A DNA stretch of 64,000 bases, taken from NCBI GenBank assembly GCA_018340375.1, contig JAFFJZ010000013.1, forward strand, positions 2,706,501 through 2,770,500. The letters run 5' to 3'. The position numbers and the translations under genes were made by a program. The notes beneath the pieces are model-generated. The model was not told the origin of the DNA. It ran no database searches and worked only from the letters and a program-made list of their open reading frames with translations. Position 1 is the first letter of the stretch. Each line of letters begins with the position of its first letter. Shown here one piece after another: positions 1 to 11,600 of the stretch. Source of the DNA: Gonatopus flavifemur. Lineage: Eukaryota; Arthropoda; Insecta; Hymenoptera; Dryinidae.

Positions 1-1614
1 TATCGTTTTTGCAGATACAAATCGTTTTTCAAGTGCTTTCGTAGCCTCGATATGAGTACTCTTTGGACTGAAAAAAATTACAGTTTCTTTCGGATGTTCT
101 TTAGCCCACTGATAAAGAGCATCCGCAGTCAAAATTTGATTTCCATTTGATGATGCTTGCAGACTTGCACGTGCTGCAAGTCTCTTCAAATTTCCACCAA
201 TACCGTCGCAAGGTCCTTTGCCATGTGCACTTGCATGAAAATGCCACTCAGCCGCAATTCCGAAATCATGTTCATGATGTAGGAGATTTGCAAAATTACA
301 TTTATTTTCAAAATGTTGCGATGTTCCATCAGTGGAGTAGAAGATTTTCTCACATTCAAAATTATCTTGCAAATACTTTGTAATAATTTTTTGGAATTCA
401 TAAACAGCTACCGTATCATGAGTCAGATTATCACACAAAATTGCTATACTGCGATGTCTTATCTCATCTGTTCTGTGATAAATTACTGTTGTGGAAATGG
501 TAACTTGGTTGTTATTGCAATGAAACGATTGAATAGCATTCTGAGCAATAAATGCATAGTTTTCAGCAAAATCACATGTAACTATGAATTCTCCGGCCTT
601 CAAATTATCCTTGAGATCCTTAAGAAAGGACGATTGCTCCTTTGCTATAAAAGCGTGAGATTTCAACTTATGTAACCGTTCACAGAGATCCTCCACGAAA
701 TCTCGTGCGTCTGCTATTTCAGTTTTCAGAGTGCTGCGATCAGTTTGTTGCCAAATTTGATATTCTACTCCCTCAATGTACTGGCCTGTAAGATTCGATT
801 GAAGAAAATCCTCAAAATTGTGTATTCCAGGACACGCTAAACACTTGTCCAGATAGCATTCAGAAGTAGGATTATCACATACAAGGATTTCAATAGGATC
901 ATGGTGAGAAGTCATGGGGAAATCTGTCGCAGGCGTTAGTTTTTGTAAAGTTATGGCATCTAGCAATAAATTCACGTTTTCATGATAAACACACACGCAT
1001 ACGGTATCAGTTCCAGAAGCTCCAGCGAGTACACAATTGCGAGGTCTCAGCTGTGAAAATTTCGATAAGCTCACATCAACTGTAGGATTCTCCAATTTAA
1101 ATGAAGAATACAATTCGGCAAGATTGCATTTCACGCGTTTCATCATTAGTTTTGATCGGAACAGAATCCTCCATGCCTGGCAATATACGGCTATTTTCAT
1201 CATCCAAGTAAAATGCTATGATGGAATTTTCAATCTCGCAAGATAACCTTCGTCCTCTCTTCGGATTTGGTGATGTTAGAATTCCGTTTCCAGCTACCAA
1301 CTGTATGGCTCTCCTAGCTTGACGTTCCGAAGCGTTGAATTCAGTAGCCAATGTCCTTCGTCCCCATGATTTTAGGGCAAGGGTTAGAAGCAAAATCTTT
1401 TCTGAGTAACTGGAAGACTGTTTGAATTTTTCTTCGATTTGATCGAGAACTTCAATAGCTGATTCATGATGTTCTATTTGACACTTTCGATTCAAATTCT
1501 CAGACATTTTTGTTGATGGAACGGAAAAATCTTCTTCATTTATATCAAAAGTTCCCTCCTTGTTAATTTCAAGGTGTGGGACATCATCTTCTTCTTCGAA
1601 TAATGTTTGATCCT
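1..1614 (-). pseudogene. Main exon of a multicopy, TE-like gene of unrecognised family, running off the left edge
   Basis: Read on the minus strand from about 1614, one frame stays open to base 1 apart from a single frameshift near 1135-1150, giving well over 500 codons with no stop before the edge. A splice-acceptor-like TCTCTTAG precedes the exon at about 1615. The N-terminal part (1507-1240) is helical with a segment ESAIEVLDQIEEKF and a helix-turn-helix-like stretch LATEFNASERQARRAIQLV. The middle has FSQLRPRNCVLAGASGTDTV followed by C and H residues (VCVCVYHENVN) and a CPG-containing loop; the distal part has VTCDFAENYAF and HGKGPCDGIGG. I recall related multicopy proteins in other invertebrates, but I cannot name the family or its reaction. 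A decayed second copy lies at 16.5-18.1 kb, which supports a mobile or amplified origin. The end lies outside the window. Confidence 0.7.
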
Positions 1615-1701
1615 AAGAGATAATAGAAATTTCTCAATTATCCCAGTTTTCTCCTCATTAGAACATTTTGGGGTTGCACTGAGAAGAATAAATAGTGGAA
1701 T

Positions 1702-1858
1702 CAACTACGCACGACAGTTGGATACGTTCAAATGCAATACTTCTTCGATTCAATTAGATTTGTAGTTGACTCAACTACGAATACTTGAATGAACCTTGAA
1801 TTCAAATTGAATTGACGAAGGATTGTATTTGAACGTATCCAACTGTCGTGCGTAGTTG
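1702..1858. mobile_element. 157 bp palindromic MITE
   Basis: The stretch starts CAACTACGCACGACAGTTGG and ends with its reverse complement; the arms match for about 30 bases with no mismatch seen. The centre is AT-rich. It lies in the spacer between the two exons of the minus-strand gene and is absent from the corresponding place in the second gene copy, so it is a later insertion. No clear target duplication is visible. Confidence 0.75.
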
Positions 1859-1859
1859 C

Positions 1860-2165
1860 CTCCATGATCTTTTTTCTCAATGTATACTGTGTACTTTTTT
1901 GATGAATCGAATAATAAAGTGGAACTACCTCAAGTGAATTATTCTCGCATGTATCCATCTGAACAGATTGGACATCGTACAAAGGTGACATTGAAGAAAG
2001 TACAGTCATGTCTTTCCTGCATCTACTACATATTCGGGTATCAGAGAGTAGATGATGATATTTTTTTCTCAGATTTGAAGATAAGGTTTGAAGATCTGAA
2101 GATTTTTTGTGGAAGGGATATTGAAATGGATTGAAACAACGATCACCTGAACTCCTTCGTTTCAT
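1860..2165 (-). pseudogene. Upstream exon of the same gene, with a CxxC module
   Basis: Minus-strand reading from an ATG at about 2165 gives a basic peptide beginning MKRRSSGDRCFNPFQYP and later RICSRCRKDM, a CxxC pair in a probable zinc-binding context. The open frame extends a further 21 codons upstream to 2228. The same exon is recognisable at 16555-16800 on the plus strand, where it carries a stop and a frameshift. Conservation between the two copies is what makes it a believable exon. The 3' boundary is unclear because a MITE (1702-1858) lies directly against it. The reading frame that continues into the MITE is probably accidental. Confidence 0.5.
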
Positions 2166-2239
2166 TGTGTTATTACATGTAGGAGAAAGTCCTTCCTCAA
2201 TAGAACAATTCAGCAGGAAATCAATCACAAAAACTTCAT

Positions 2240-3100
2240 AAACCAGAAAGTTTCACTGATTTGATATTTATCTCTGTACATTCAGAACGACACAAAACCG
2301 TTGATGAGTTCAGATTGTAGAGAATGAGGTTCGTTGGGTTACAAATAAAGAAGAATCAGGTTGCCCTGGAAACATCCACAGTCACTATTCAATTGAAGCT
2401 TCAGGGCAGAAGTTGATATGATTGATAAGAATGAATTCAAATCCTCAGTGAATTAGAATCAGAGAATAACTTCAAGAATCAGAGGATATTTGATTTCTGG
2501 AAGTGATTCTCACTGATAATGATACAGAAAATTACGGCAGAATGAATTATCCATTAGCATAAAATATTATTACACGATGTTGGCGTAGTGTTGTATTTAT
2601 ATACGAGGGTGGCGGGTGGACGTGTGAGATCTGAGCACTTAAACCCCTCTGTAATTCCGAGGAATCTCCTTATCTCATTCCTAATCTGTATGATTTTGAA
2701 GCTAAGGAATCAAACTTCCGATTGATCAAGGTTTCATCAATATCAAAAGGCGCGCAGTGACCGAAAAATGCAAAAATACGTTCAAAAATCGAATTTCTAT
2801 GGAAAATATTTCTCCTGCATGAATGAAAGTATTTTTATTGTGAAATTCTGAGAAAATCCTGAAAATATCAATAATGACATATTTTCATTAAATGGAATTA
2901 ATAAGATGATGATTTTTCGAAAAAACGCAGATCAAAAAAATCTTGAAAATTTAAACCCCTGTACCACGAAAACCTGACTTCCTAGAAACCTGGTGTTAAA
3001 ACAATTTGAAGAGGGTCACTGGTACAACAAATTCATAGAATTTCATCAACATTGATGAGATTGAAATTTTCAGGTGGGAACACTTGGCGAATTTCACCCC
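2240..3100. repeat. Upstream flank shared with the second gene copy
   Basis: No coding content seen. The reverse complement of this stretch resembles 15645-16450, including the blocks around 2580-2650 against 16070-16160 and 2950-3070 against 15660-15780. The duplicated unit therefore covers the gene together with its 5' flank, including any promoter. The flank-containing unit ends where the LINE fragment begins, near 3100. Confidence 0.55.
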
Positions 3101-4390
3101 AGATTTGAATCGGATGGCATTTCAGCTTCTTCTGAACAAGATGTAGCCGATCCATTTGCCACACATTCTGAATCATTTTATACTTCTCACGACGATTCTC
3201 TCCCCAGTGTTGTATCCGACGATCAGACTGATATTTCTGATCTTCACATGAATATTAGCGGAATATTTTTGAAACTACAGTCATTGGATGTCAATAAAGG
3301 TCCTGGGGATGATGGGATTCCACCTATATTTTTGGAATCTTGTGCTTTCATACTATCACGACCTTTATGGTTGATCTTCAATGCCTCTTTTTCTTCGGGT
3401 TATTTTCCTTGTCGTTGGAAGAATAGCCTGATTACACCAATTTTTAAATCTGGGAGAAAATCAGATATGAGAAATTATAGACCAATCTTGAATACAAATA
3501 TTATCCAAAGTTATTTGAACGTATAGTTACCAAAAAGTTGCACCTTTGTTCTCGAATGTCATTAGGGATGAACAACACGGTTTTGTGCGCGGTCGTTCGA
3601 CTAGTACCAATCTAGCTATTTTCTGCAATTATGTTTCTACAGTTCTTGACGATTTCCAACAAGTTGATCTGATATACACCGACTTTAAAAAAGCTTTTGA
3701 CACTCTTGATCATAGTATTATTTTTGTCAAAATTATATCAACTTGGTTTCCGTGGAAATATCCTCAACTGGATCAGAAGCTATCCAATGGGTAAAACTCA
3801 GATTGTTAGAATTATGGATTCCACACCAAGGATTATCGACGTCTCTTCAGGTGTCCCTCAGGACTCTCATTTAGGATCATCACTTTTCTCATTTTCCATT
3901 TTGATTCAATGATATTGGTGAAGTTCTCAAAAATTCAATGTTTCTACTATTCGCCGATGATTTAAAGTTGTTTCTCAGAATCTCTGCCATTGCTGATGCT
4001 ATTGCTCCACAGACGGATCTACATAACTTGTAGTCTTGGTGTTCCAGTAATAAAATGCAACTCAATATTGATAAATGTCAAGTAATGAGATTGTCACGTG
4101 AATTGAACCCTATAGTATTTTTGTACGTGTTGAATGATTCTGTTTTGGTTGCTGTAGAAAGTAAATGTGACTTAGGTATTACATTTGATTCTAAATTAAC
4201 TTTTGTTCCTCATTATTGTAACATTTTCAATAGGGCTATGAGGCGGCTTGGATTTTTGAAGAGGATATGTAAGGATTTCGATAAACCTCCGACGTTACTG
4301 ACATTATACAATACTCTAAACATACCTAATTTGGAATATGCTTCTCCAATTCGGTCTCCTCGGCAAGCTAAATACTGTGTTCTAATAGTC
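3100..4390 (+). pseudogene. LINE ORF2 fragment (reverse transcriptase), decayed 5' portion
   Basis: Plus-strand frames with several frameshifts (near 3525, 3795, 3905 and 4030) match the reverse transcriptase of the longer LINE at 41-43.8 kb. Landmarks in order are NKGPGDDGIPP at about 3295, NYRPI at about 3475, a fingers/palm segment with FDTLDH at about 3700, SGVPQDSHLG at about 3850 and FADDLK at about 3948. The palm YxDD-type motif is intact here, unlike in the longer copy. The fragment has lost the endonuclease and 5' end and abuts the duplicated gene flank. It resumes at 8430 after the inserted foldback element. Jockey/CR1-like non-LTR clade by motif order; exact clade not certain. Confidence 0.85.
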
Positions 4391-4394
4391 CGAA

Positions 4395-5275
4395 AGCCGA
4401 CCGCGATTTCACTTACCCCATTTTCTGGAGGATGAAATTTTGAGTATCAATAGTGTTCATTGAGATAAATTCAGTGATCTAGGGTTGCCTGGAGGAATAC
4501 AGGAACAACGTCCGGAAAAAGGGTCACTTCCTGTGAAATTTTTGTCGACTTACTTACCTCATTTTCTGAAGGATGAAATTTTGAGCACTGATAGTGTTCA
4601 TTGGAACAAATTCAATGACCTAGGGTTGCTTGGTCGAATCATGGAACAAGGCTGTGGCAATCCGGTTTTTTTATCGGGTTTTTCATCGACTCACTCACCC
4701 CATTCTCTGAAGGATGAAATTTTGAGCACCAATAGTGCTCATCGAGACGAATTCAATGACCCAAGGTTGCCTGGTTAAATCATGGAACAACCCTGTGGCA
4801 ACCCGGTTTTTGTATCAGGTTTTTTATCGACTTACTTACCTCATTTTCTAAAGGGTGAAATTTTGAGCACTGATAGTGTTCATTAAAACAAATTCAATGA
4901 CCTAGGGTTGCCTGGTCGAATCATGGAACAAGCCTGTGGCAACCCGGTTTTTTCATCGGGTTTTTCATCGACTTACTTACCCCATTTTCTAAAGGATGGA
5001 ATTTTGAGCACTGAGAGTGTTCATTGAAACGAATTCAATGACCTAGGGTTGCCTGATCAAATCATGGAACAACCCTGAGGCGACACGGTTTTTTTATCAG
5101 GTTTTTTATCGGCTCACTCACCCCATTGCCTGAAGGATGCAATTTTGAACATCATGTTGTTCATGGAGACGAATTCAATGACGTACGGTTGTCTGGTCGA
5201 ATCATCGAACATTCCTGTGACAACCTGGTTCTTTCATCGAGTTTTCTATCGATTCAGTACTTCATTCTCTAAATT
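4395..5275 (+). repeat. Left terminal tandem array, about 140 bp units
   Basis: Roughly six units, each containing CCCATTTTCTGAAGGATGAA, a small dyad GAGCAC(n)GTGCTC-like, AATTCAATGACC, GGTTGCCTGGT, GGAACAA, CCTGTGGCAACCCGG and TTTTTTATCGACTTAC. Spacing of the CCCATTTTCT blocks is 137-142 bp. The small open frames across it are by-products of the repetition. Confidence 0.85.
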
Positions 5276-5279
5276 ATGC

Positions 5280-7760
5280 AATTCAAGGGAATAAAAGGGG
5301 AAGGGTGCATTGGTAGAAGATTGAGCATAGAAAGAATATGCCACATGAGAAGGAACCCATGGGAAGGAACCTATATGAATAATGTTGCATGGGATACCCA
5401 TTCGGATATGTCACGTGGGGAAAAACCCATGTGAAGTTGGGACTGGGTTTATTCCGCATGTGATCACGTCACAAAGGTCACCCGTTCGGATGTCTCACGC
5501 ATGCGGATATTGGAAAACCTTCTACGCTCTTTGTGAGACTATTCGATACAGTACATTTCACAAACGTTGTAAAAATATTCTCAGAATATTTTGTGTTACG
5601 TAGAGTAGTACCAATTGGAGGTATTGGATCTAACGTCAAGTATATCAACTCCAATGATTCATTCCGTGAAAAGTAATCATTTATTGAGAATCACGTTAAA
5701 CACAGTATTACATACACAGTGGCGAGAACTTTGGAAGTTTTCAAATTTGAATACTTACAAACTTGTATTCGATACTTTAAAAGAAAATTTCGTGAAAATA
5801 ACTCCTCAACAATTTGTTTTCCAATACATTAATTTCATATTCACAGTATATACATTGCAACAATGTAACTAAAATTCAAGGACATAACTATTACTCAGTA
5901 TCGTCTGAATTTGATAGAAAAGTCGATTCCATTTCTTCTTTCTCCTCTTCCCCGTTGATTAAAATATCCTCTGCACAGATAGTATGAGTGGGCAGGAACC
6001 TTTTTTACAAAATATTCTTTGATTTTACCTCTTGGATCGAATACGAAAAACATAAGAGAAAATTAGAAGCGCGATTCTCCATAGCAAAAAGTCTTATAGG
6101 GACGCGTCAATTTCACTGTTATAAAATAGTGAATTCAAGTACGATAGGATGCAAAATTTTTTCAAAACATAACAGAAGCGTTAATGCAAACATATGAATA
6201 TAAACTCCTACTTATGTACACATAAATCTAATGTATGGAAGACCTATTATGTGAGATTAATTTACATATTATTGATGAATAATGAACATTCTTACAATCA
6301 CAATAGAATAGTATTGATAATTTCAAAAGTTGAACCGACAAAAAGCGAGTCGGTGAGGTAGATCACCCGGAGCGAGTCGTTTATAGTGAATTTCTCGTGC
6401 GTACACTTTAGACTGAAATGTTGATAACTTTCTTCTCCTCAAAAATACAGTCATTCTCTTGCGCGTGAATATAGCTCAGGGCATGAGGAATATTATGCTT
6501 CAAAGCTTTTTTTTCCAAACCTACGAGAAGTTGGTTAATTTTTGAATTGTTAAACAAAACTTGAACATTCATGAACAAATTCCAGAATTTCAAAAATTCA
6601 TCATTTCTTCCTTTTTCCACCATTTTCCACGAATCTACCCTCAAAATCTCATCGAATTCCATCGAAAACTCCCAGAGATATTGGAATTTGAAAAAAAAGT
6701 CGTATAAAAATTCATTTGTTCATAACATCGCCAAAAATGACAAAAATTTCTCTGAGTATTCTCTACACATATAGCAACGTCATTCCGCACAAAACCAGAT
6801 GGAACTCATTAGGTCCATTTTTAGTGTCCGATTTCACTCATTTTGACTCACTAACAAACATGATCACGGTATTTTGTAGCTAATTTCATGTTTCTGTTCA
6901 TCTTTTGGCGGTATGGTCCTGCGTTACAATTTCTTCATAGTAATTTATAACACAATATTTTCTCCGTGTACAAATGTGGATACTAACTGTCAATATCTGC
7001 ATGCTTAGAAGCATTGACTGTTTCATTAGTCCTGAAATACAAGGTTCTCACAGTGAAAATCTATTCATGATAAAAGTAGTATACTTCCCGTTAAAATCCG
7101 TATTTTCATCGTAAGAATCTCTATCACCTGCAGCGATGAAGTAGAGATTCCAACAATAGTATTACAAGACCCAACAAAATATATGCGTATCATTAAAATC
7201 CATATTTGAATCGTAAGAATCTCTATTACTTACAGCGATGGAATGAAGATTCCAACAATATCATTATAAAGACCAACAAAATATACAGTTATGATCAATA
7301 ACAATCATCAATCATTACAATCTCTTTTTTCAATGAAAATCAAGTATCAACGTTCTTGAAATATGAATATTTTGAAAATCCTCCAAATACGGCTCCGATT
7401 CACGTGTACGTGAGCGAGTCCTGATGGTTGAGCGATCAAGGTGGCGGCTTGAGACGCTACAAACTCGAATTCGCTCCCTGGAAATTGATTTTTTTCCCCA
7501 AAATATTGTTCCCTGACTCTGAGCATCTGAATATAGTAGTTGTGAGAATCCTGTATCATAATAAGAACTCACTCTTCTCCTTACCCTGAATAAAATAACA
7601 TATTATTGGTTAACAGATGCATTTACTACTTCGAAGCAAACGTCTGTATGATGAATGTGTACTTCTCCTTAGAATTTAGATACTTGTCCTCATACTTAGC
7701 ATAAAATATACTAGTCTTCATAATATTTCTTATACTCCTCAAGATCCATTCCTCTTCGCG
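5280..7760. other. Unique centre of the foldback element, no convincing gene
   Basis: About 2.4 kb that is duplicated with moderate divergence at 60420-62640. Only short open frames are present (for example about 70 codons at 5988-6197 on the plus strand). Two survive in both copies, but the differences between copies are mostly amino-acid-changing, so I do not call them genes. Short direct repeats occur around 7080-7290, where AGAATCTCTAT and GACCAACAAAATATA blocks recur. Confidence 0.55.
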
Positions 7761-7764
7761 CTTA

Positions 7765-8420
7765 TACAGAGAATCCTAGGTCATTGAATTTGTCCCGATA
7801 AGCACTATCGATGTTAGAAATTGCATCCTTGAGAAAATGAGGTAAGTAAGTCGATAAAAAAGCAGATAAAAGAACCGGGTCGCCACAGGGTTGTTCCATG
7901 ATTCGAGCAGGCAACCCTGGGTCATTGAATTCGTCTCGATGAGCAGTATCTATGCTCAAAATTTCATCCTTTAGAAAATGGGGTAAGTAAGTCGGTAAAA
8001 AACCCGATAAAAAAAACCGGGTTGCAACAGGGTTGTTCCATGATTCGACCAGACAACTCTAGGTCATTGAATTCGTCTCCATGAGCACTATCAGTGCTCT
8101 GAATTCCATCCTTCAGAAAATGGGGTAAGTAAGTCGATAAAAAACCCGATAAAAGAACTGGGTTGCCACAGGGTTGTTCCATAATTTGACCAGGCAACCC
8201 TGGGTCATTGAACTCGTCTTGATGAGCACTATCAATGCTCGAAATTTCATCCTTCAAAAAATGAGGTGAGTAAGTCGACAAAAATTTCACCGGAAGTGAC
8301 CCTTATTCGGGACGTTGATCCTGTATTCCTCCAGGCAACCCTAGATCACTGAATTCATCTAAATGAGCACTATCGATGCTCAAAATTTCATTCTTCAGCA
8401 AATGGGTCAAGTAAAATTGC
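7765..8420 (-). repeat. Right terminal tandem array, about 140 bp units, inverted
   Basis: About four and a half units of the same family as 4395-5275, in reverse orientation, with blocks such as AAAATGGGGTAAGTAAGTCG and CCGGGTTGCCACAGGGTTGTT. It ends in the short inverted terminal repeat at 8400-8430, directly before the LINE frame resumes. Confidence 0.85.
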
Positions 8421-8429
8421 AGTCGGCTC

Positions 8430-8856
8430 TCCACCTATAATGGAGAGGGTACAGCTCAAATTCTTACGCTTCTCAGAGTATAAGAATAATAATCCAATGC
8501 CTATCACGTGCCATGACTATAGACCAATAATAGAATCATTCAAAATGAACACTCTTGGAACCTGTAGGTTGGTTGATGATATGTTATTCATCTTCAAGAT
8601 TATCAATGGTCAGATCATTTGTCCTGAAATCCTATCATTGCTCAATTTCAATATTCCATCTAGGGCTCTCAGAAAGCCACTATTATTTAACATTCCAACC
8701 TACAGGTCAAGATTGCTTCAAACTGATCCGATTAATCGGATCTGCAACCTCATTAATGAATATAGTGATAAGGTTGATTTCTTTTCTGGATCAGTTGTGT
8801 GCTTTCGGAATACTATAATTGAGGTGTGTACGATAAATCAGGTGAATGTAGTATGA
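8430..8856 (+). pseudogene. LINE ORF2 fragment, C-terminal portion
   Basis: Open for about 138 codons. It matches the C-terminal end of the longer LINE (43350-43740) through ERVQ..FLRF, CHDY, FKIINGQI.CPE.LSLLNF and DPINRIC. It continues the fragment that stops at 4390. The TAT/GAT codons in the junction show that the foldback element split this ORF. Past the final conserved FFSGSV motif the frame runs a few codons further than in the longer copy. Confidence 0.85.
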
Positions 8857-9068
8857 TATAAGGTGATTGTTATAACGATAATTTTATCTCTTCATTTTAT
8901 TCTCTCTTTTTTTTTATTTCATTTCTTTTCAATTTCTTTTGTATTACGTTTCTGTGAGATATTTTAGGTTTTGTACCACCATGTACTAATCTATAAACGA
9001 CTGTACCTAAAGGGCACATGCCCGCGTGAATGAATGAATGAATAAATAAATAAATAAATAAATAAATG
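8857..9068 (+). other. LINE 3' UTR with terminal hairpin and (GAAT/AAAT)n tail
   Basis: The 3' UTR ends with a small hairpin, GGGCACATGCCC at 9012-9023, followed by GTGAATGAATGAATGAAT then repeated AAAT units to 9068. The longer LINE has a hairpin of the same design before its tail at 43937-43976. The tail joins directly to mariner sequence, which suggests integration by target-primed reverse transcription into, or next to, the mariner. Confidence 0.75.
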
Positions 9069-9460
9069 AATCTCTTGGCTTCAACTCGTACGGCACCCAA
9101 TTTCCTTGTTTCTGAATCATCCCCATGACTTTCAGGCGTTTTGAAATGGCTGGTTGCGTCACTCTCAATGATCCTGCCAATTCTTGTTGCGTTTGACACT
9201 AGTCTTGATCAAGTAATGCCTCCAATTCTACATCTTCGGAAAGCTTCTCTCTTCCACGGCCATGCTGGTCTTCGGCGTTGGAATCACCGTTTTTGAAGCG
9301 TTGAAACCACTCTTGGCACGTTCTTTTACTAATAGCGGGCTCACCATAGGTATTTGAGAGCATTCGATGAGCCTCAGCCGCGGATTTCTTCATATTAAAG
9401 CAGAAAATTAAAGGCTCCCGCGAATGACGAGGATTTGGCTCGTAAGCTGACATGTTTAAT
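9069..9460 (-). pseudogene. 5' half of an irritans-type mariner transposase
   Basis: Minus-strand reading gives the N-terminal helix-turn-helix region typical of irritans-like mariners: NMKKSAAEAHRMLSNTYGEP, then WFQRFKNGDSNAEDQHGRGR, and, after a stop at about 9199, a second helical domain with AISKRLKVMG (frame shifted) and WVPYELKPRD. The catalytic domain is absent because the LINE tail starts immediately afterwards. A mariner 3' half of related type lies at 53.5-54.2 kb, but the two are separate insertions. Confidence 0.75.
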
Positions 9461-10010
9461 CCAGAATAACTTTATGATGCAGATACAAATCGACTAATAT
9501 TTCGAATGCGTTATGTTTACACATACCTAAGCTTATTGTATGATATCTATGATCTATTTGTTTCAACTACCACTCACCGCTACAGCCATCTATTGCAAAA
9601 CGGCAGAAGCAAAGTTATACACCTAATATCTTATCCATACGATCCTTATCTGTCAGTTCAATGTACAAATTTCTTGTCGTGGCTAGTAATTTCTGGACGA
9701 GACATCGTCTGGGCCATGTTCGAGTGTCTATGTACCCGCGAAGTCGATTAATTATCCACATAATTCAGGAATGGACGTCGAGTTTGCCTGTCTATCGCAA
9801 TTTCACTGATACCCATCGGTGTACAGCTTCGTTTAATCCGATCCTTCCAATTCGTGTCATCATCCATTCCACATGTCCGTCCAATTTATGTGACTTGCAT
9901 ATGACAATATCAGTTTCCCAACCTCACTCGCATATGATCCCCGCATCCATAAATCACCCAGCGATTCATTCATCTCTCGCGCGACACAAGTCCACATACT
10001 TACTTCTCAT
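9461..10010. other. Unassigned spacer
   Basis: No domain, array or palindrome recognised. Two overlapping open frames of 81 and 160 codons on the plus strand have low-complexity composition and no recognisable motif; I do not support them as genes. Confidence 0.4.
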
Positions 10011-10011
10011 T

Positions 10012-11600
10012 CATCCCATGTGGAAATGGAAACACGCGCCACTACTGGTTGAGTACTGTTGCCAGAGTTGTCAGTACTGGAAATTCCAGACCTACCATTA
10101 TGAGCGTGGTTGGATAGACGGTATTGGCAAAAAGTTGAAATGATAACATCATTGAACGTAAGGGCCAGTATACATTCACCACCTCGGTAAAGAAATTAAA
10201 AGTGATCCAACTACGATGAAACTCTAGTATTGCAACAGGATCAGTTGTTTTGCCAGAGCTGGATGAAAAATGACAAGGAGTCGAAATGATGACATCCTAT
10301 GTAGAAATTCAAACCCGACCCAGTACTGGCATAGTACCGGTTAACCGAAGTTACCAGGAGTGATCATATTTTAATTTAAGAAAGTGGAAACATTGAATTT
10401 GAACTTTGGAAATCTGAAGAATTCATTGTTTCTATAATTGCCATCGGAGGAAGGCACTTCGGAAATGAATCCTTGGAAGTTTACTGAGTGAGGATTGAAC
10501 CCAGATTCTGCCAGTGAGAAACCTAGTCTCTATCACATCAGCCGATCACCGAGTTGACTATGAATCACTTAAATTGCCATTTATTTTAATAGGGCCGTTG
10601 AAGTCACAAAATTCACCATAGATTCCGTAGAGGAATGAAGTCCTACTAATACTGGCACATTGTCGTCTCTCGAACGTATTGAATGATGATACCAACTCTG
10701 GCCTGAGGCTGGCGCGACTTCGGCCCACTACAACAGCCAAGTTACTAGGAAAAAAAGTTGTCGAATTTACCTCTTGTTGAGTGAATATTGGACGATTTGA
10801 AAATTTAGTGCGAGCTACTACAATTTTAGCTAATTTCACCGCAAGGAAAGTAGGATGCACTTCAACTATGGTGTATTTCGCATCAGCTGTGGTATATTTC
10901 ACATGTGTTGTTGTGAAATCAACTCAAATCGTGGTCGCTTGCACTAAATCCTCAATCATCTATATATTTATTCAATGAGATGTGAGTTTTACAAGTTTTT
11001 TCCCGCAGTGTAACATCGTGATTTTGATGTCATTCGACCACCGATTCTGTAGAAAGCCAGAGTCCCATCAATACTGGCACATTGCCGTCTTTCAAACATA
11101 TTGAATAATCATACCAACTCTGGCCTACTGCTGGCAAGACTTCAGCTCGCGACAACAGCCGAGTTGCTAAGATCGTGATTTCAACGCCAGTCGACTACCG
11201 ATTTCGTAATCAGTCAGAGTATAATTGATACTGGCACATTGTCGTCTATGGAACATATTTCATGCTAATACTAACTCTGGCTCCGTACTGGCGCAGTATT
11301 GTCTCGTCAAAGTAACCGTGTTATTGGGAAGATCAGTGAAATTCTTATCCACTATCTATTCCATGTCAGAACAACGTTGCGTCGATACTGGCGCAGTATC
11401 GTCTTTTTTCCGCATTTTACTATCCAACTAACTCTGATTCGGTACTGGCACGGTTCCGTTTCTGTATGCTGTGGGTATTCTCCGAATATTATTGATTCGA
11501 TACTGGCTCAACACCATCTGACCGTGCAAGCTAGTACTGTCTGAAATCCGGCAAACATTTGGCGCCAGTTGAAAAACGGTAATCATTCTGAATAGGCACA
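10012..11600. repeat. tRNA-box-containing repeat, copy 1
   Basis: Begins CCCATGTGGAAATG and is rich in CCAGTACTGG-type palindromes (ACTGGC recurs dozens of times). Alignable blocks with 20135-20990 include GGGCCAGTA, GCAACAG(A/G)ATCAGTTGTT, a tRNA-like segment and units of about 156 bp containing AATACTGG, TGTCGTCT, ATATTGAAT and ATACCAACTCTGGC. Those last units recur at about 10618, 11042 and 11198. No protein is supported. Probably a SINE-like or compound repeat. Confidence 0.6.
10484..10558 (-). repeat. tRNA-like segment with A- and B-box resemblance, copy 1
   Basis: On the minus strand the segment reads GATCGGCTGATGTGATAGAG (A-box-like), then about 30 bases later TCTGGGTTCAATCC (B-box-like, consensus GGTTCRANNCC). 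The layout matches the D-arm and T-arm region of a tRNA, but acceptor-stem pairing is not evident. A diverged homologue in the same repeat at 20591-20664 keeps both boxes. Best read as a tRNA-derived pol III promoter of a SINE-like repeat rather than a working tRNA gene. Confidence 0.5.

Larger units (their letters stand above)
4387..8430. mobile_element. Foldback-type element with inverted terminal tandem arrays
   Basis: A left array of about 140 bp units (plus orientation) and a right array of the same units (minus orientation) enclose a unique centre of about 2.4 kb. The outermost bases also form a short inverted repeat: GCCGACCGCGATTTCACTTA on the left against a close variant read inward from 8428. 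It interrupts the LINE between the segments equivalent to DKYCKL and IERVQ, so its boundaries are independently marked. Flanks (CTAATAG on the left, CTATAATGG on the right) suggest a diverged duplication of about 8-9 bp. Such architecture resembles FB/Galileo-like foldback elements, but no transposase is seen. A second copy starts near 59395. Confidence 0.75.

Noticed and set aside
4395..5275. CRISPR-like array
   Set aside because: Units are 140 bp contiguous tandem repeats with no short direct repeat alternating with unique spacers; the context is eukaryotic.
9661..10143. 160-codon plus-strand frame
   Set aside because: No recognisable motif; its second part lies in the CCAGTACTGG repeat, whose other copy does not preserve the frame.
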